From: Thermoproteus uzoniensis 768-20
GTDB lineage: Archaea; Thermoproteota; Thermoprotei; Thermoproteales; Thermoproteaceae
Length of the DNA stretch: 64,000 nt
NCBI RefSeq assembly: GCF_000193375.1
Contig: NC_015315.1
Coordinates: 442,622-506,621 of the forward strand
Direction: 5' to 3'
The stretch's first letter is position 1. Every line of letters starts with the position of its first letter. Below are positions 35,051 to 43,527 of the stretch, piece by piece. The position numbers and the translations under genes were made by a program. The notes under the pieces were generated by a model. The model ran no database searches and was not told the origin of the DNA. It was given only the letters and a program-made list of their open reading frames with translations.

Positions 35051-36013
35051 GATAGCCCTCAGATATCCGTCGAGGAGGCCGGCCTTTTCGAAAAGCTCGC
35101 AGGCCCTACACACATCCCTAGACGAGGGGGCTCCGCAGTACTTGCACCGGCTGTACGGGATCTCCTGGCCGCGCAAGACCTCTCCTAGCCGCCGCCCGAA
35201 ACTGACCAGGTTGTACTTCACGTTTGGCATCCTCTCCTCGAGCTCGGCCAGCATGAACTTGAGGCCGTATCGCGGGTTCGTATACACGTAAGGGCATTCG
35301 AGCTCCATCAGCGGTATGCCGTGGTAGTGGGCGTATACGGCTACTTCCTCCTCTCTTACATACTTCAACGGCTTTATCCTCCTCACGAGGTCCTTCTCCT
35401 CAGCATCGTCTAGGTCTAGCCAGGCGAAGCGCTTGAGGTTTCCCATCAACACGTTCAATAGGACTGTCTGGGCCTCGTCGTCTAGGTTGTGCGCCGTGGC
35501 GATCTTAGTCCAGCCGCGCCTCTTGCCGATCAGGTTCATGGCCTTACGCCTCAAGATGCCGTCGACGGCGCACATGTGTATATCGACTCCGCTCTTCCAA
35601 AGGCGCTCGGCCAACTCCAACGCCGAGTACCCGAACACCTCCTTGAAGTTGAACACGGAGTAGGCCACTCCGTAGCGCCCGGCCAGCTCCTTGACGAAGT
35701 CCGCCCTGGACATCCTGTAGAAACAGCTGTATGGATGGCCCTCGTTGATCGTGAACGCCTCTAGCTCGACGTCCTTGAGGCGTCCCCTCGCCTTAAGCTT
35801 GCCGAGAATGTCGAGGAGCACCAAGCTGTCCTTCCCCCCGGATATGGCGACGGCGACTTTGTCCCCGGGCTCTATCATCCTCTCGTCGCGGATGGTGCGC
35901 CACACCTTCTCCTCTATAGACCTAAACAAGCAGTTGAGGCAGAGCCTCTCGCCGCTACTCCGGCGGAGGAACTGGGCCTGCCTCTTGCCGCACGAGGTAC
36001 AGACGGCGGTCAT
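35009..36013 (-). CDS. ttuA: tRNA 2-thiolation protein, TtuA/Ncs6 (TilS superfamily)
   Basis: A 334-residue PP-loop ATPase that adenylates and thiolates U54 or U34 of tRNA. N-terminal zinc finger CTSCGKRQ...CLNC (about 5-30), P-loop VAVAISGGKDSLVLLDI (about 53-69), the catalytic-cysteine region VDIHMCAVDGILRRKAMNL (about 138-156), TAHNLDDEAQT (about 168-178), PLMELECPYV (about 232-241, second Cys), and a C-terminal zinc site CKYCGAPSSRDVCRACELF (about 293-311). Start at the ATG 36013 gives a 4-nt overlap (ATGA) with the upstream zinc-ribbon gene; a longer frame upstream would run through that gene. Confidence 0.88.
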   Translation of the reverse strand: MTAVCTSCGKRQAQFLRRSSGERLCLNCLFRSIEEKVWRTIRDERMIEPGDKVAVAISGGKDSLVLLDILGKLKARGRLKDVELEAFTINEGHPYSCFYRMSRADFVKELAGRYGVAYSVFNFKEVFGYSALELAERLWKSGVDIHMCAVDGILRRKAMNLIGKRRGWTKIATAHNLDDEAQTVLLNVLMGNLKRFAWLDLDDAEEKDLVRRIKPLKYVREEEVAVYAHYHGIPLMELECPYVYTNPRYGLKFMLAELEERMPNVKYNLVSFGRRLGEVLRGQEIPYSRCKYCGAPSSRDVCRACELFEKAGLLDGYLRAISSYLKPDTPALVQ

Positions 36014-36225
36014 TCCAAGTGGGGTATCGCCCCGTGTTTCTTCTCCGCCTTCTCTATCTGGATAGTGTAGGTGTCCAGCCTCGTCCTGAATATGTAGAAC
36101 ACCGTGCCGCAGTGCTTGCACCTAGCTATCATTATCGTGTTCTCGGGGCCCTTGTGCCGGTACGTATGCGGCGGCGGCATCGCCTCCCATTCGGGAAGAT
36201 TACATACGGGGCAGAATATGGACAC
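36010..36225 (-). CDS. small zinc-ribbon protein
   Basis: A 71-residue protein with FCPVC at residues 4-8 and RCKHCGTVFYIFRTR near 35-49, a C-x2-C...C-x2-C zinc ribbon with the P-E-N-T-I-M-I-A-R segment before the second pair. GTG start; TATA-like CATATAAACC at about 36245-36254 is some 24 nt upstream. It is co-translated with ttuA through an ATGA overlap and may work with it in tRNA thiolation, for example as a small adaptor; that is inference from placement. Confidence 0.68.
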   Translation of the reverse strand: MSIFCPVCNLPEWEAMPPPHTYRHKGPENTIMIARCKHCGTVFYIFRTRLDTYTIQIEKAEKKHGAIPHLE

Positions 36226-36322
36226 GAAAGAAGCCCTCGAAATTGGTTTATATGATTTTAGGATGATCTCGAAAATATAGCGCCGAGGCCGTAGGTGCTT
36301 ATATTTACGCCGATATCACTTC

Positions 36323-37057
36323 ATGAAGCTGGTCCAGCCCTCCGCCCGCCTGTTGGGCGCTTGGGGCTCCGAGGCGCTCGTCTCCGCCTTGGCGGATATC
36401 CTGTATAGGGGGCTCCCGGTCGAGGAGGCCTTGAGGGGGAGCCCGGAGGCCGTCGCCAGGAGGATCTCCGGCTTCTACAGACAGGGCCACTGGTCGGTCT
36501 TCGAGTTCATGGGGGCCCAGTTCCTCGTGGAGTGCTCGCGGGCTTGCCACACCCAGTTCATAAGGCACAGGATGGCCTCCTACTGGGCTGAGTCCCAGCG
36601 GTACGTGGACTACTCCAAGAGGGAGATCAGGTTCGTGGTCCCCCTAGGATTTCCCGAGGACGTCTTGAGGAGAGCCTACGAGGACTACGTCAAGCTGAGG
36701 GAGTCCTTCAAGCCGGAGTACGCCAGGATGGCCCTCCCCAACGCCGCGGCGGTCAGATTCGCCGTCCAGATGAACGCCAGAGAGCTCCTCCTCAACTTCG
36801 TCCCGTTGAGGTGCGCCGCGGCGGCGCAAGCCGAGATAAGGCACGTCTGCTGGCAGATGTTCGCGGCGGCGTGGAGGCTCTGGCCCAACCTCGCCAAGCT
36901 GGTGTGGGACGACCTGCCCAACCTCCACAGGGACTTCTGCGCGAAGGTCCCCAAGGGCGAGGACTGCCGCCTGTACGCCATAGAGGACGCCGAGAGGATC
37001 CACGGCCCTCTGCCGGAGAAGCCGTGGTTGGAACAAGCCGTATTAAGGTCCTCATAA
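36323..37057 (+). CDS. thyX: flavin-dependent thymidylate synthase ThyX
   Basis: Methylates dUMP to dTMP using methylene-tetrahydrofolate, with FAD as hydride carrier. The 244 residues contain the ThyX signature R-H-R-x7-S in FIRHRMASYWAESQRYVDYS (about 79-98), GHWSVFEFMGAQFLVECSRA (about 55-74, FAD-binding His), and a C-terminal LRCAAAAQAEIRHVCWQM segment (about 162-179) with the conserved Arg. Length matches the family. ATG with a TATA-like CTTATATTTA at about 36298-36307. Its last 34 nt are overlapped by the next gene in another frame. Confidence 0.95.
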   Translation: MKLVQPSARLLGAWGSEALVSALADILYRGLPVEEALRGSPEAVARRISGFYRQGHWSVFEFMGAQFLVECSRACHTQFIRHRMASYWAESQRYVDYSKREIRFVVPLGFPEDVLRRAYEDYVKLRESFKPEYARMALPNAAAVRFAVQMNARELLLNFVPLRCAAAAQAEIRHVCWQMFAAAWRLWPNLAKLVWDDLPNLHRDFCAKVPKGEDCRLYAIEDAERIHGPLPEKPWLEQAVLRSS

Positions 37058-37920
37058 GAGGCCTGGAGCCGGGCTCGGCGTACCTCGCCTACCTCCTCGC
37101 CAAGTCAGGCGACCGCGTGGCGATCCAAACGGCGAGGCCCGTCGACGTGTATCTATACGATCTGCCTCCGCCAAACCTCTTCCTCAAGGCCGGCTTCTTG
37201 CGCGACCTACTGCTGGTCGACTTCGTCGACTCGGCGGACCCGAGGGCGTTCGACGTGGTTGTCGATTCCTGCGACGTGGAGCAGGACGACGTGTTGAGGC
37301 TCTACGAGGGCGGCAGGGTGTTCTACGTGAAGCAAGATCCCTGGCTGTCGGCGACTCTCTCGCTCTCCCGCGGCCTTCCGGTCCCCAACGTGGTCGACCT
37401 CCCCGTGGATAGGACCGACAGATACGAGGAGGTGGAGCTTAGGATCCGCGAGTACGCCGGGGCGCCGTATTCCCTATGCAGGGCGCTCGACGCCGCCTCC
37501 GGGAAGCCGTACGTCCCTCTGAGGACCCTCGAACGGGTCTATATGGCGGCCGACTTGTTCAAGGAGTTGAAGGGGCTAGGCGGTCGGCCGCCCAGCCTCA
37601 GGCTGGAATACGCCGTGGGCCGCGACGTCTTCTTCATGGGGATAGGCCAGGAGAAGGCCGGCAAGCTGTCGCGCGTAACCGCCGGCGGCTTGACTGTGTG
37701 GGCCTACGGGGAGGGAGCCGCCGTCAACTACCTGTTGATAAAGGGCGACGCGCGTAGCTTCAAGTCTGCGCTCTACATCTACAACGGGCTGAGGCTCGAC
37801 CGCCTGTTCTTCCTCTACGACATAGCGCCGGAGAGGGGCGCCGTAAACGTGGCGGCGTTGGGCCATCTAACAAGGCATGGGAGGAGCGGCGACGACATAA
37901 AATATAAAAACGCCAGCTAG
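37024..37920 (+). CDS. protein of unknown function with Rossmann-like N-terminus
   Basis: A 298-residue protein translated from GTG 37024, which lies inside the end of thyX; no other good start is available nearer the body. The N-terminus [20 protein letters not shown] (about 8-27) followed by [15 protein letters not shown] resembles the beta-alpha-beta dinucleotide motif of flavoproteins but with G-L-E-P-G in place of G-x-G-x2-G. The middle and C-terminal parts ([20 protein letters not shown], about 204-223) could be a degenerate flavoprotein of the geranylgeranyl-reductase type, where a similar G-E-A-A-x2-x2-P-x3-G loop is expected but here reads [16 protein letters not shown] would call it unknown. 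Followed by rpl15e after 10 nt. Confidence 0.58.
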   Translation: MVGTSRIKVLIRGLEPGSAYLAYLLAKSGDRVAIQTARPVDVYLYDLPPPNLFLKAGFLRDLLLVDFVDSADPRAFDVVVDSCDVEQDDVLRLYEGGRVFYVKQDPWLSATLSLSRGLPVPNVVDLPVDRTDRYEEVELRIREYAGAPYSLCRALDAASGKPYVPLRTLERVYMAADLFKELKGLGGRPPSLRLEYAVGRDVFFMGIGQEKAGKLSRVTAGGLTVWAYGEGAAVNYLLIKGDARSFKSALYIYNGLRLDRLFFLYDIAPERGAVNVAALGHLTRHGRSGDDIKYKNAS

Positions 37921-37930
37921 GGAGGGGGCG

Positions 37931-38503
37931 ATGGCCAAATCGGCGTATGCCTACATGGCTATGTGGTACTCGAGTGAGGGGCGGGAGGTCGAGGAGAAGG
38001 TAATGAGGACGAGGCTCATACAATGGCGCAGGGAGCCGGCCATAGTGAGGGTGGAGAGGCCGACTCGCCTTAACAGAGCTAGATCGTTGGGCTATAAGGC
38101 TAAGCAAGGCGTCGTGGTCGTCAGGGTGAGGGTCAGGCGCGGGCCGTTCAACAGGAGGAGGCCGGACTCCGGCAGGAGGCCCAAGAGGATGGGCGTCTAC
38201 GGCATAACTCTGTGGAAGAGCTGGCAACAGGTGGCCGAAGAGAGGGCCGCGCGGCGCTACCCCAATCTGGAGGTGTTGGGTAGCTACTGGGTCGCCGACG
38301 ACGGCATGTACCGGTACTTCGAGGTGATAATGATAGACCCCAATGCGCCCACCGTCAAGAACGATCCCGACTACGCCGGGATAGTCGGCAAGAAGTCCAA
38401 GCGCAGGTGGAAGGCCAGGAGGCTGAGGCAGAGGCAGAAGAGGTTGATAGAGAAGCTCCGCGAGACTCTCCTGCCCAAGCTCAAGGGCGGAGAGGCGAAG
38501 TGA
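37931..38503 (+). CDS. rpl15e: 50S ribosomal protein L15e
   Basis: A 190-residue, very basic large-subunit protein. Conserved [13 protein letters not shown] start, [20 protein letters not shown] (about 43-62), [20 protein letters not shown] (about 67-86) and a Lys/Arg-rich C-terminus. ATG; a TATA-like AAATATAAAAAC at 37901-37911 is 25 nt upstream, inside the end of the previous gene, so the L15e cluster has its own promoter. It heads a row of overlapping genes for RNA-processing factors, as in other archaea. Confidence 0.97.
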   Translation: MAKSAYAYMAMWYSSEGREVEEKVMRTRLIQWRREPAIVRVERPTRLNRARSLGYKAKQGVVVVRVRVRRGPFNRRRPDSGRRPKRMGVYGITLWKSWQQVAEERAARRYPNLEVLGSYWVADDGMYRYFEVIMIDPNAPTVKNDPDYAGIVGKKSKRRWKARRLRQRQKRLIEKLRETLLPKLKGGEAK

Positions 38504-38832
38504 GATGCGTAGCGGAGATCAGTGTATTGGTCCACGCCACTGAGGACCTCGACAAGGTCGTAGAGTCGCTGAGGCAGTTCTTCGGGGATCTCCCCTACGT
38601 CATACAGAAGCTGGAGGGGCATTACGGAAACCCGATCTACCTCATAACAGCGCTCCAGCCCGACTGCGCTCGGTTGTTGGAGAGGCTGTGTCCAGCCGTC
38701 TCTAAGGCGCAACAAGAGGGCGAGTGGTTCGTGCGTCTGGATAAACAAAAGCTGGTGCGGGGCGAGGTCGCTCTCTCGAACTCCGACGACGTGGTCAGAA
38801 TACGCATCAAGGGTGGGAGGTGTGGCGGTTAG
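38500..38832 (+). CDS. exosome-associated RNA-binding protein (COG1325/DUF54 type)
   Basis: A 110-residue RNA-binding domain protein. The start [20 protein letters not shown] (about 4-23) has the T-E-D-x3-K pattern of the archaeal COG1325 family, predicted to work with the exosome, followed by a [18 protein letters not shown] strand-turn-strand. The usual family length is about 140-150, so this is a short version. GTG start at 38500 overlaps the L15e stop (GTGA). Its placement after L15e and before rpp30/pop5 is the classical archaeal order and supports the call. Confidence 0.75.
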   Translation: MRCVAEISVLVHATEDLDKVVESLRQFFGDLPYVIQKLEGHYGNPIYLITALQPDCARLLERLCPAVSKAQQEGEWFVRLDKQKLVRGEVALSNSDDVVRIRIKGGRCGG

Positions 38833-39343
38833 GATAAGGCGGGGCTACGTCGAGTGGGACCTCGCCGACGCGGCGGCTGAGGATCTATTATGGGAAGTAG
38901 GCGTGAGGGCCGCGTTGGTCAGACAAGGCGTGACTACGGAGCGCATAGCGCCGGCGGTCAGAGGCGTCGACGTAAGGGTAGTGGAGGTGCCCAATAGGTC
39001 TAAGTTCAACGTGTACGTGTATAGGGAGGACGTCCAAGTGCTGTCGGTCAACCCCAGGGACGTGTTGACGCGCGACCAGGTCAAGACGGCGCTGAAGATG
39101 GGCAAATACGTAGAGGTGAGGCTGAGGCCGCTCCTGGGCGATCTAGAGCTCCTCATGGAATGGCTCGACGTCCTGGAGCCTGAAAACACGCTCTTCTCGA
39201 CGCCTGTGGAGTCGCCTAGAGACGTGAAATCGCCTAGGGACTTAGAGAGCCTGCTAGTCGAGCTGACAGGGGACAGCTCGTGGAGGATGCCCTTCGAAAG
39301 GGGGCTGGAGACCATGGCCACGTTGCTGGCGTCCCATGAATAG
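38813..39343 (+). CDS. rpp30: RNase P protein subunit Rpp30, shortened
   Basis: A 176-residue candidate for RNase P component 3 (Rpp30/RNP1), which folds as a TIM barrel in other archaea. The sequence is divergent and shorter than usual (about 205-230). Supporting features are [20 protein letters not shown] (about 61-80) with the D-V-x-S segment, [15 protein letters not shown] (about 99-113), and a C-terminal [20 protein letters not shown] (about 136-155) which matches the R-S/T-P-x-D-x3-L segment of the family. Order after L15e and COG1325 and just before pop5 strongly supports it. Start GTG 38813; GTG 38822 is possible. The reduced size fits the minimal RNase P of Thermoproteaceae. Confidence 0.6.
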   Translation: MGGVAVRIRRGYVEWDLADAAAEDLLWEVGVRAALVRQGVTTERIAPAVRGVDVRVVEVPNRSKFNVYVYREDVQVLSVNPRDVLTRDQVKTALKMGKYVEVRLRPLLGDLELLMEWLDVLEPENTLFSTPVESPRDVKSPRDLESLLVELTGDSSWRMPFERGLETMATLLASHE

Positions 39344-39617
39344 ATACCTCCTAATAAGAGCCGAGGACCCGCCGTCGTGTCTCGAGGCGCTGAGCGACTA
39401 CTTCATGGCGGTGGTCGGCCTCAAGTTCAGGTTAGTCAAGTTCAACGTGGTGGGGATATACGACGACGTGATAGTGCTTGGAGTGCCCCGAGATCTGGTC
39501 GGCAAAGCAAGAGCGCTGGTGGCCCTCCTCGACGGTTGCAGAACTGTGAGGGTTAAAGGGACCGTCAAGTCGGCGAGGAGGACGGCTATGTCGATAAGAC
39601 GGCCCTCAAAGGCTTAA
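39336..39617 (+). CDS. pop5: RNase P protein subunit Pop5 (Rpp14-like), shortened
   Basis: A 93-residue candidate RNase P component 2. [20 protein letters not shown] (about 3-22), [20 protein letters not shown] (about 32-51) and, near the C-terminus, [16 protein letters not shown] (about 70-85) match the R-Y-L...G...V-x-G-T-I-K-x-A pattern of Pop5. Typical archaeal Pop5 is about 110-130 residues, so this is short. The ATG lies in the end of rpp30 (8-nt overlap). A promoter-like CTTAAAAG at 39613-39620 sits at its stop and may serve the downstream sRNA. Confidence 0.62.
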   Translation: MNRYLLIRAEDPPSCLEALSDYFMAVVGLKFRLVKFNVVGIYDDVIVLGVPRDLVGKARALVALLDGCRTVRVKGTVKSARRTAMSIRRPSKA

Positions 39618-39620
39618 AAG
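39613..39620 (+). promoter_or_regulatory. TATA-like element at the pop5 stop
   Basis: CTTAAAAG overlaps the pop5 stop codon (39615-39617). It lies about 25 nt before 39642, where a box C begins, which is the spacing expected for an archaeal sRNA promoter. Confidence 0.35.
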
Positions 39621-39637
39621 ACCGGCCGCCAGCTCTA

Positions 39638-39695
39638 TCGAGTGATGAGGGGTATCAACTCGCGCGAGTCGTGGCGTGCTCGCGACGGACTGAAA
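39638..39695 (+). ncRNA. candidate C/D box sRNA between pop5 and the RimK-like gene
   Basis: Box C GTGATGA at 39642-39648 and box D CTGA at 39690-39693 are 41 nt apart, the normal distance. Internal boxes are poor: GCGA at 39664-39667 may be D' and GTGGCGT at 39671-39677 a weak C'. The guide before D would be GCTCGCGACGGA. A TATA-like element about 25 nt upstream and a T-rich stretch (CTCTTTAT) shortly after support an independent transcript. The alternative is a chance match, since the internal boxes are degenerate. Confidence 0.35.
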
Positions 39696-39708
39696 TTGTC
39701 GGCGTCTG

Positions 39709-40605
39709 CTACCTCTTTATCTTCTCCAGCAACCTCTCGACTATAAACGGGGCCGGGTTTATGCCGGTCGCCGCCTTAAAGCCTTGCCAAGACATCGTCG
39801 GGTTCACCTCGAACACGTAGTAGCCCTCCTTGGTCTCCGCTATGTCGACCCCGCCGTACTCTAAGTTGAGCGCCTCGACGGCCCTCACTGCGAGCTCCTC
39901 CAGCTCCTTGGTGAGTCTGGCCGGCTCAGGTCTGGCTCCCTGCGCCACGTTAGTCTTCCAGCCAGCCGCCCTTCTGAACTCGGCGCCTATGGCCCTTCCG
40001 CCCACTACCACCACCCTATAGTCGCCGCCGTTCTTCTCCACGAACTTCTGGACGTAAAACGGCTTGTTTAAGTTGGTCAACATGGAGAAGACGTGCATGG
40101 CCACGTCTGGGTTGTCGAGCCTGAATACGCCATATCCCATACTGCCTCTGAGCGGCTTGACGACGACGTCGCCGAAGGCCGAGACGGCCCTATATGCGGC
40201 GAACATGTTCTCGCTGACCAAAGTCGGCGGGACGGGGATGCCGGCCTTGGAGAGCACCGCCGCGCTGGCCAGTTTATCGCTGGCGACGACCCAGCTCATG
40301 ACGGGGTTCAACACAACGGCGCCCGCCATCTCCACAGCCCTGGCGGCGAACACCCTATACGAGAATTGCTCGAAGTCGCGGAAAATCCCCAAGTGTCTCA
40401 AGATAGCTCCCGGCACCTCTACCTTGGCTGGCTCCCCCCTGCCTACGCCCTGCCATATCTCCACGCCGCCCTGTAGCCTGACCTCCAACATATCGATATA
40501 TATCCTGACAGGCCGGTGTCCCCTCTCGACTATGGCGTTCTCGAGATCCGCCACATCGCCGGGGTGGAATTCCACCTCGTAGGGTCTGATGATGCCGATA
40601 TCCAC
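39709..40605 (-). CDS. ATP-grasp ligase, RimK/LysX family
   Basis: A 298-residue ATP-dependent ligase that joins an amino acid to a carboxylate. Features: SDKLASAAVLSKAGIPVPPT (about 109-128), VVVKPLRGSMGYGVFRLD (about 147-164) for ATP binding, YVQKFVEKNGGDYRVVVVGG (about 183-202), and the metal-binding DIAETKEGYYVFEVNPTMSW (about 253-272, E-x-N). This class includes RimK (ribosomal S6 glutamylation), LysX (amino-group protection in lysine biosynthesis) and coenzyme F420/tetrahydromethanopterin glutamate ligases. Which of them applies cannot be told here, and no lysW or other lys gene is adjacent. GTG start; TATA-like CTTTTAATC at 40628-40636 is about 27 nt upstream. Confidence 0.82.
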   Translation of the reverse strand: MDIGIIRPYEVEFHPGDVADLENAIVERGHRPVRIYIDMLEVRLQGGVEIWQGVGRGEPAKVEVPGAILRHLGIFRDFEQFSYRVFAARAVEMAGAVVLNPVMSWVVASDKLASAAVLSKAGIPVPPTLVSENMFAAYRAVSAFGDVVVKPLRGSMGYGVFRLDNPDVAMHVFSMLTNLNKPFYVQKFVEKNGGDYRVVVVGGRAIGAEFRRAAGWKTNVAQGARPEPARLTKELEELAVRAVEALNLEYGGVDIAETKEGYYVFEVNPTMSWQGFKAATGINPAPFIVERLLEKIKR

Positions 40606-40625
40606 GTCGGCCTCAAGGGGGTAGA

Positions 40626-41255
40626 TTAAAAGAATTCGAACGGGCCCAGGTCAACGCCGCGTAGATCGCGGCAGAGGGCGGGCAACAGATATCTGGCCAC
40701 TAGTTCCGGGTCCGAGACCTTAAGCGTCTTGATCTGCGAGGCCACGGAGGCGACAGGTTGCCCCACTATCTGGAGGGCGGGATTGTATAGCTGGCACCCC
40801 TGCGGGTGGTCGTACAGGGCTATTGGCTCGGGCGCCACCTCCTTACAAGACCCGGCCTCGCACAAATATATGCCCGACGGCCTCTGGATCAAGTACTTGT
40901 CGGGGTCCAGCGGGACTATGGGGCCCACCGGGCATAGGCACTCGCCTCCTGCGGCACTATAGAGCTCCAGCAGGATCTTGACGACGCCCTCCTCGCCTAG
41001 CTTCTGCCTATACCGCTCGTAGAAGGTCTGGACTGGCTTCTTTATGTTGCCGCTTATCCTCAACCCGAGGGCCTTCTTGGCGTCGTCAGGATCCGCGCCG
41101 AGCGCTACCAGGACGCCTATGAGGTCGTAGCGGCTTATGCCGTATTCCTCCATGATCTTGACGCCGCGCTCTAAAAGAGCTGAGGAGTTCCTGGCAGGGC
41201 ACCGGATATCCACCACTGTGGACTCGCAGATCTTGACGGCGGGGGTTTGGGCCAT
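40626..41255 (-). CDS. cysteine-containing protein of unknown function
   Basis: A 209-residue protein with no family I recognise. Cysteines are spread: VKICESTVVDIRCP near the start, GGECLCPVGPIV (about 103-114), YLCEAGSCKEV (about 130-140), and QGCQLYNPA (about 153-161), enough for a metal site or an Fe-S cluster. The N-terminal RYDLIGVLVALGADPDDAKK is helical. ATG with a TATA-like element at about 41271-41280. It lies between the RimK-like ligase and sufB on the same strand, each with its own promoter-like element. An Fe-S or metal role is suggested only by the cysteines and the SufBC neighbour. Confidence 0.6.
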   Translation of the reverse strand: MAQTPAVKICESTVVDIRCPARNSSALLERGVKIMEEYGISRYDLIGVLVALGADPDDAKKALGLRISGNIKKPVQTFYERYRQKLGEEGVVKILLELYSAAGGECLCPVGPIVPLDPDKYLIQRPSGIYLCEAGSCKEVAPEPIALYDHPQGCQLYNPALQIVGQPVASVASQIKTLKVSDPELVARYLLPALCRDLRGVDLGPFEFF

Positions 41256-41291
41256 GTAGGTATATACGCCCTATTAAAATTAGCCCCGCTA

Positions 41292-42719
41292 CTAGCCGAC
41301 TCTGCCGAGCTTCGAGAACTCCAGCTCCAAGACGCGTTGTAGAACCACTGCGTATTCGAACGGCAAGTCCTTGACTATATCCGACACGAAGCCTAGGACT
41401 ATGGAGGCCTTCGCCTCGTCCTCCGTGAAGCCTCTGGATCTGAGGTACATGAGCTTCTCCTCGGATATTCTGCTGGCCGTGGCCTCGTGCGTGACGACCG
41501 CGGTGTCCTCGAACACCTGGTCGTGCGGGATCGTGATGTTGGCCGAGCCGCCGTCGAGGACCAAGGCATCGCACTGGACGTGGCTTCTGGCGTATTTAGC
41601 CCCCTTAGCCACGTAGACCATGCCCCTGTACACCGACGTGCCGCCCCTCGCCGATATGCTCTTGTTGACGACCCTGCTCTTGGTGTCCGGGGCCAGATGC
41701 CACACCTTGGCCCCGTTCTCCTTCCAGAGGCCGCCGTTGGCGGCGGTTATTCCGTAGATCTCCGTGGAGGCCCCCTCGCCCTTAAGTATGGTCGACGGGA
41801 ACGTGTACGTCGTCTTGCTACCTATACTGCCCTCGACCCACTGGACGTGGGCCTTGGCCTCAGCCACCGCCCTCTTGTTGTTGAAGTTGACTATGTCGCG
41901 GGACCAGTTCTGGACGGTCGTGATCTTGAGGTCGGCGCCTTCGTGGGCGTAGCCCTCCACCATCCCGTTGTGGAAGCTGTACTTGAGGAGCCGCGGCGCC
42001 GAGCAAGCCTCTATCCAGTGGACGTACGCCCCCCTATCGGCGACCACTATGCTGTGCTCCATTTGGCTCTCCTGAGAGCCGCCGATTAGGAAAAACGTCT
42101 CCAGCGGTTGCTCTATCCTCACGCCGGGGGGCACGTATATGAACGTGCCGCCGGACCAGAGCGCCCCGTGTAGGGCGGCGAACTTGTGCTCAGCCGGGAA
42201 GACCCTCATGAAGTACTGCTTCACCAGATCGGGGTACTTCTTGACCGCCTCCTCCATGGGGAGCATAATGACGCCCTTCTCCTGGAGCTTTTTCTTGAAG
42301 TTGAAGTAGACTATCTCGCTGTCGAACTGGGTGGCGAGGCCGAGAAGGGCCTTGGCTTCCATCTCGGGCAGGCCGAGCTTCTCGTAGTACTCCCTGATCT
42401 CCTTGGGGAGCTCGTCCCAGCTCTTCGCCGTCTCGGTCTGCGGCTTGGCGTAGTGGGCCAGCGCCTCGAGGTCCACCTCCCCAATGCCTCTCACCCACCT
42501 CGGCGTCGGGAGCTTCTCGAACAGCTCTAACATCCTCAGCCTTAGTCGCCGCATCCAGTCTGGCTCTCCCTTTAGGCGGCTTATCTCCTCCACCATATCC
42601 CTAGTTATTCTCCCCTTGAGCTCAACCGCGTAGGGGACCGGCTTGGCCACCCCCAACAGCTCCGAGACGTGCTCTGCCTCGGCCACCACTTTGCCGACCT
42701 CGGCAATTCCCTGTTCCAT
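41292..42719 (-). CDS. sufB: Fe-S cluster assembly protein SufB
   Basis: Scaffold subunit of the SufBC system. The 475 residues contain the beta-helix core with GGTFIYVPPGVRIEQPLETF (about 189-208), MEHSIVVADRGAYVHWIEAC (about 220-239), SRGGTSVYRGMVYVAKGAKY-like stretches (about 358-378) and the C-terminal helix set EEKLMYLRSRGFTEDEAKAS (about 422-441). Two cysteines that matter in SufB, near EACSAP and QCDALVL, are present. The strand order is sufC then sufB; a TATA-like TATAACT (42740-42746) inside the 39-bp gap may give sufB a promoter of its own. No SufD, SufS or SufU is encoded nearby, as is common in archaea. Confidence 0.96.
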   Translation of the reverse strand: MEQGIAEVGKVVAEAEHVSELLGVAKPVPYAVELKGRITRDMVEEISRLKGEPDWMRRLRLRMLELFEKLPTPRWVRGIGEVDLEALAHYAKPQTETAKSWDELPKEIREYYEKLGLPEMEAKALLGLATQFDSEIVYFNFKKKLQEKGVIMLPMEEAVKKYPDLVKQYFMRVFPAEHKFAALHGALWSGGTFIYVPPGVRIEQPLETFFLIGGSQESQMEHSIVVADRGAYVHWIEACSAPRLLKYSFHNGMVEGYAHEGADLKITTVQNWSRDIVNFNNKRAVAEAKAHVQWVEGSIGSKTTYTFPSTILKGEGASTEIYGITAANGGLWKENGAKVWHLAPDTKSRVVNKSISARGGTSVYRGMVYVAKGAKYARSHVQCDALVLDGGSANITIPHDQVFEDTAVVTHEATASRISEEKLMYLRSRGFTEDEAKASIVLGFVSDIVKDLPFEYAVVLQRVLELEFSKLGRVG

Positions 42720-42758
42720 GTAGGAATCTCGAATGACAGTTATATTGTTGCCGACCCG

Positions 42759-43511
42759 CTAGGGGAGGCCCGACTCCTTGAAGAGCTGTTCGTATCCTGC
42801 CTCCTCGACCTTCTTGGCTATCTCGGGCCCTCCCTCAAGGACGAGCCTGCCGTCGTACATTACGTAGACCCTGTCGGGCTCCAGGAACTTCAAGATGCGC
42901 GCGTAGTGCGTCGACAACAGCACGCCTGTCCCACCCTCTACAAGTTTCGTCAAGGCCTTGCTCACGGCCGCCATGCCGTCTACGTCGAGGCCCGAGTCGG
43001 GCTCGTCGAGGATGGCTATCGACGGCTTCACCATCAACGCCAGCAGGACCTCGGCGCGTTTGAACTCGCCGCCGCTGAAGCCGGCTCCTATTCCTCTATT
43101 GAATACGTCGGGCCTCAGCCCGAGCTCGCTGGCGAGCTTATACGCCTCGCCCAGCCTCGGATTGGCATCGCCGAGCTTCTTGCCCGCCCTCTTGTTGAGC
43201 ATGGCTTGTATCAAAAAGGCGAAGCGGACCTCGGGAACCGCGATGGGGGACTGGAACCCGACGAAGATGCCTTTGGCGAACCGCTCCTCGGGGGCAAGAC
43301 CCTTTATGGACACGCCGTCTAGGAGAATGTCGCCGTCCACGACCTCGTAGCGGGGGTTGCCCGCTATGGTCTGGAACAACGTGGACTTGCCGCTGCCGTT
43401 GGGCCCCATCAAGGCCACCACCTCACCGGACTTGACCGACAGAGTGACGCCTCTAAGTATCCTCTTGCCGTCTACGGCGACGTGCAGATTCCTAGTCTCC
43501 AACACCGCCAT
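42759..43511 (-). CDS. sufC: Fe-S assembly ATPase SufC
   Basis: ABC-type ATPase that binds SufB. The 250 residues show Walker A LMGPNGSGKSTLFQTIAGNP (about 34-53), the Q-loop in GIFVGFQSPIAVPEVRFAFL (about 80-99), the signature GAGFSGGEFKRAEVLLALM (about 142-160, F-S-G-G-E-x-K-R typical of SufC), Walker B PSIAILDEPDSGLD (about 162-175) and the H-loop LLSTHYARIL (about 198-207). ATG start; the TATA-like TTTTTAAG at about 43530-43539 is 25 nt upstream. That A/T box reads in both directions and may also serve the plus-strand sRNA candidate at 43558. Confidence 0.97.
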   Translation of the reverse strand: MAVLETRNLHVAVDGKRILRGVTLSVKSGEVVALMGPNGSGKSTLFQTIAGNPRYEVVDGDILLDGVSIKGLAPEERFAKGIFVGFQSPIAVPEVRFAFLIQAMLNKRAGKKLGDANPRLGEAYKLASELGLRPDVFNRGIGAGFSGGEFKRAEVLLALMVKPSIAILDEPDSGLDVDGMAAVSKALTKLVEGGTGVLLSTHYARILKFLEPDRVYVMYDGRLVLEGGPEIAKKVEEAGYEQLFKESGLP

Positions 43512-43527
43512 GTCCGGTTCCCCGAAA

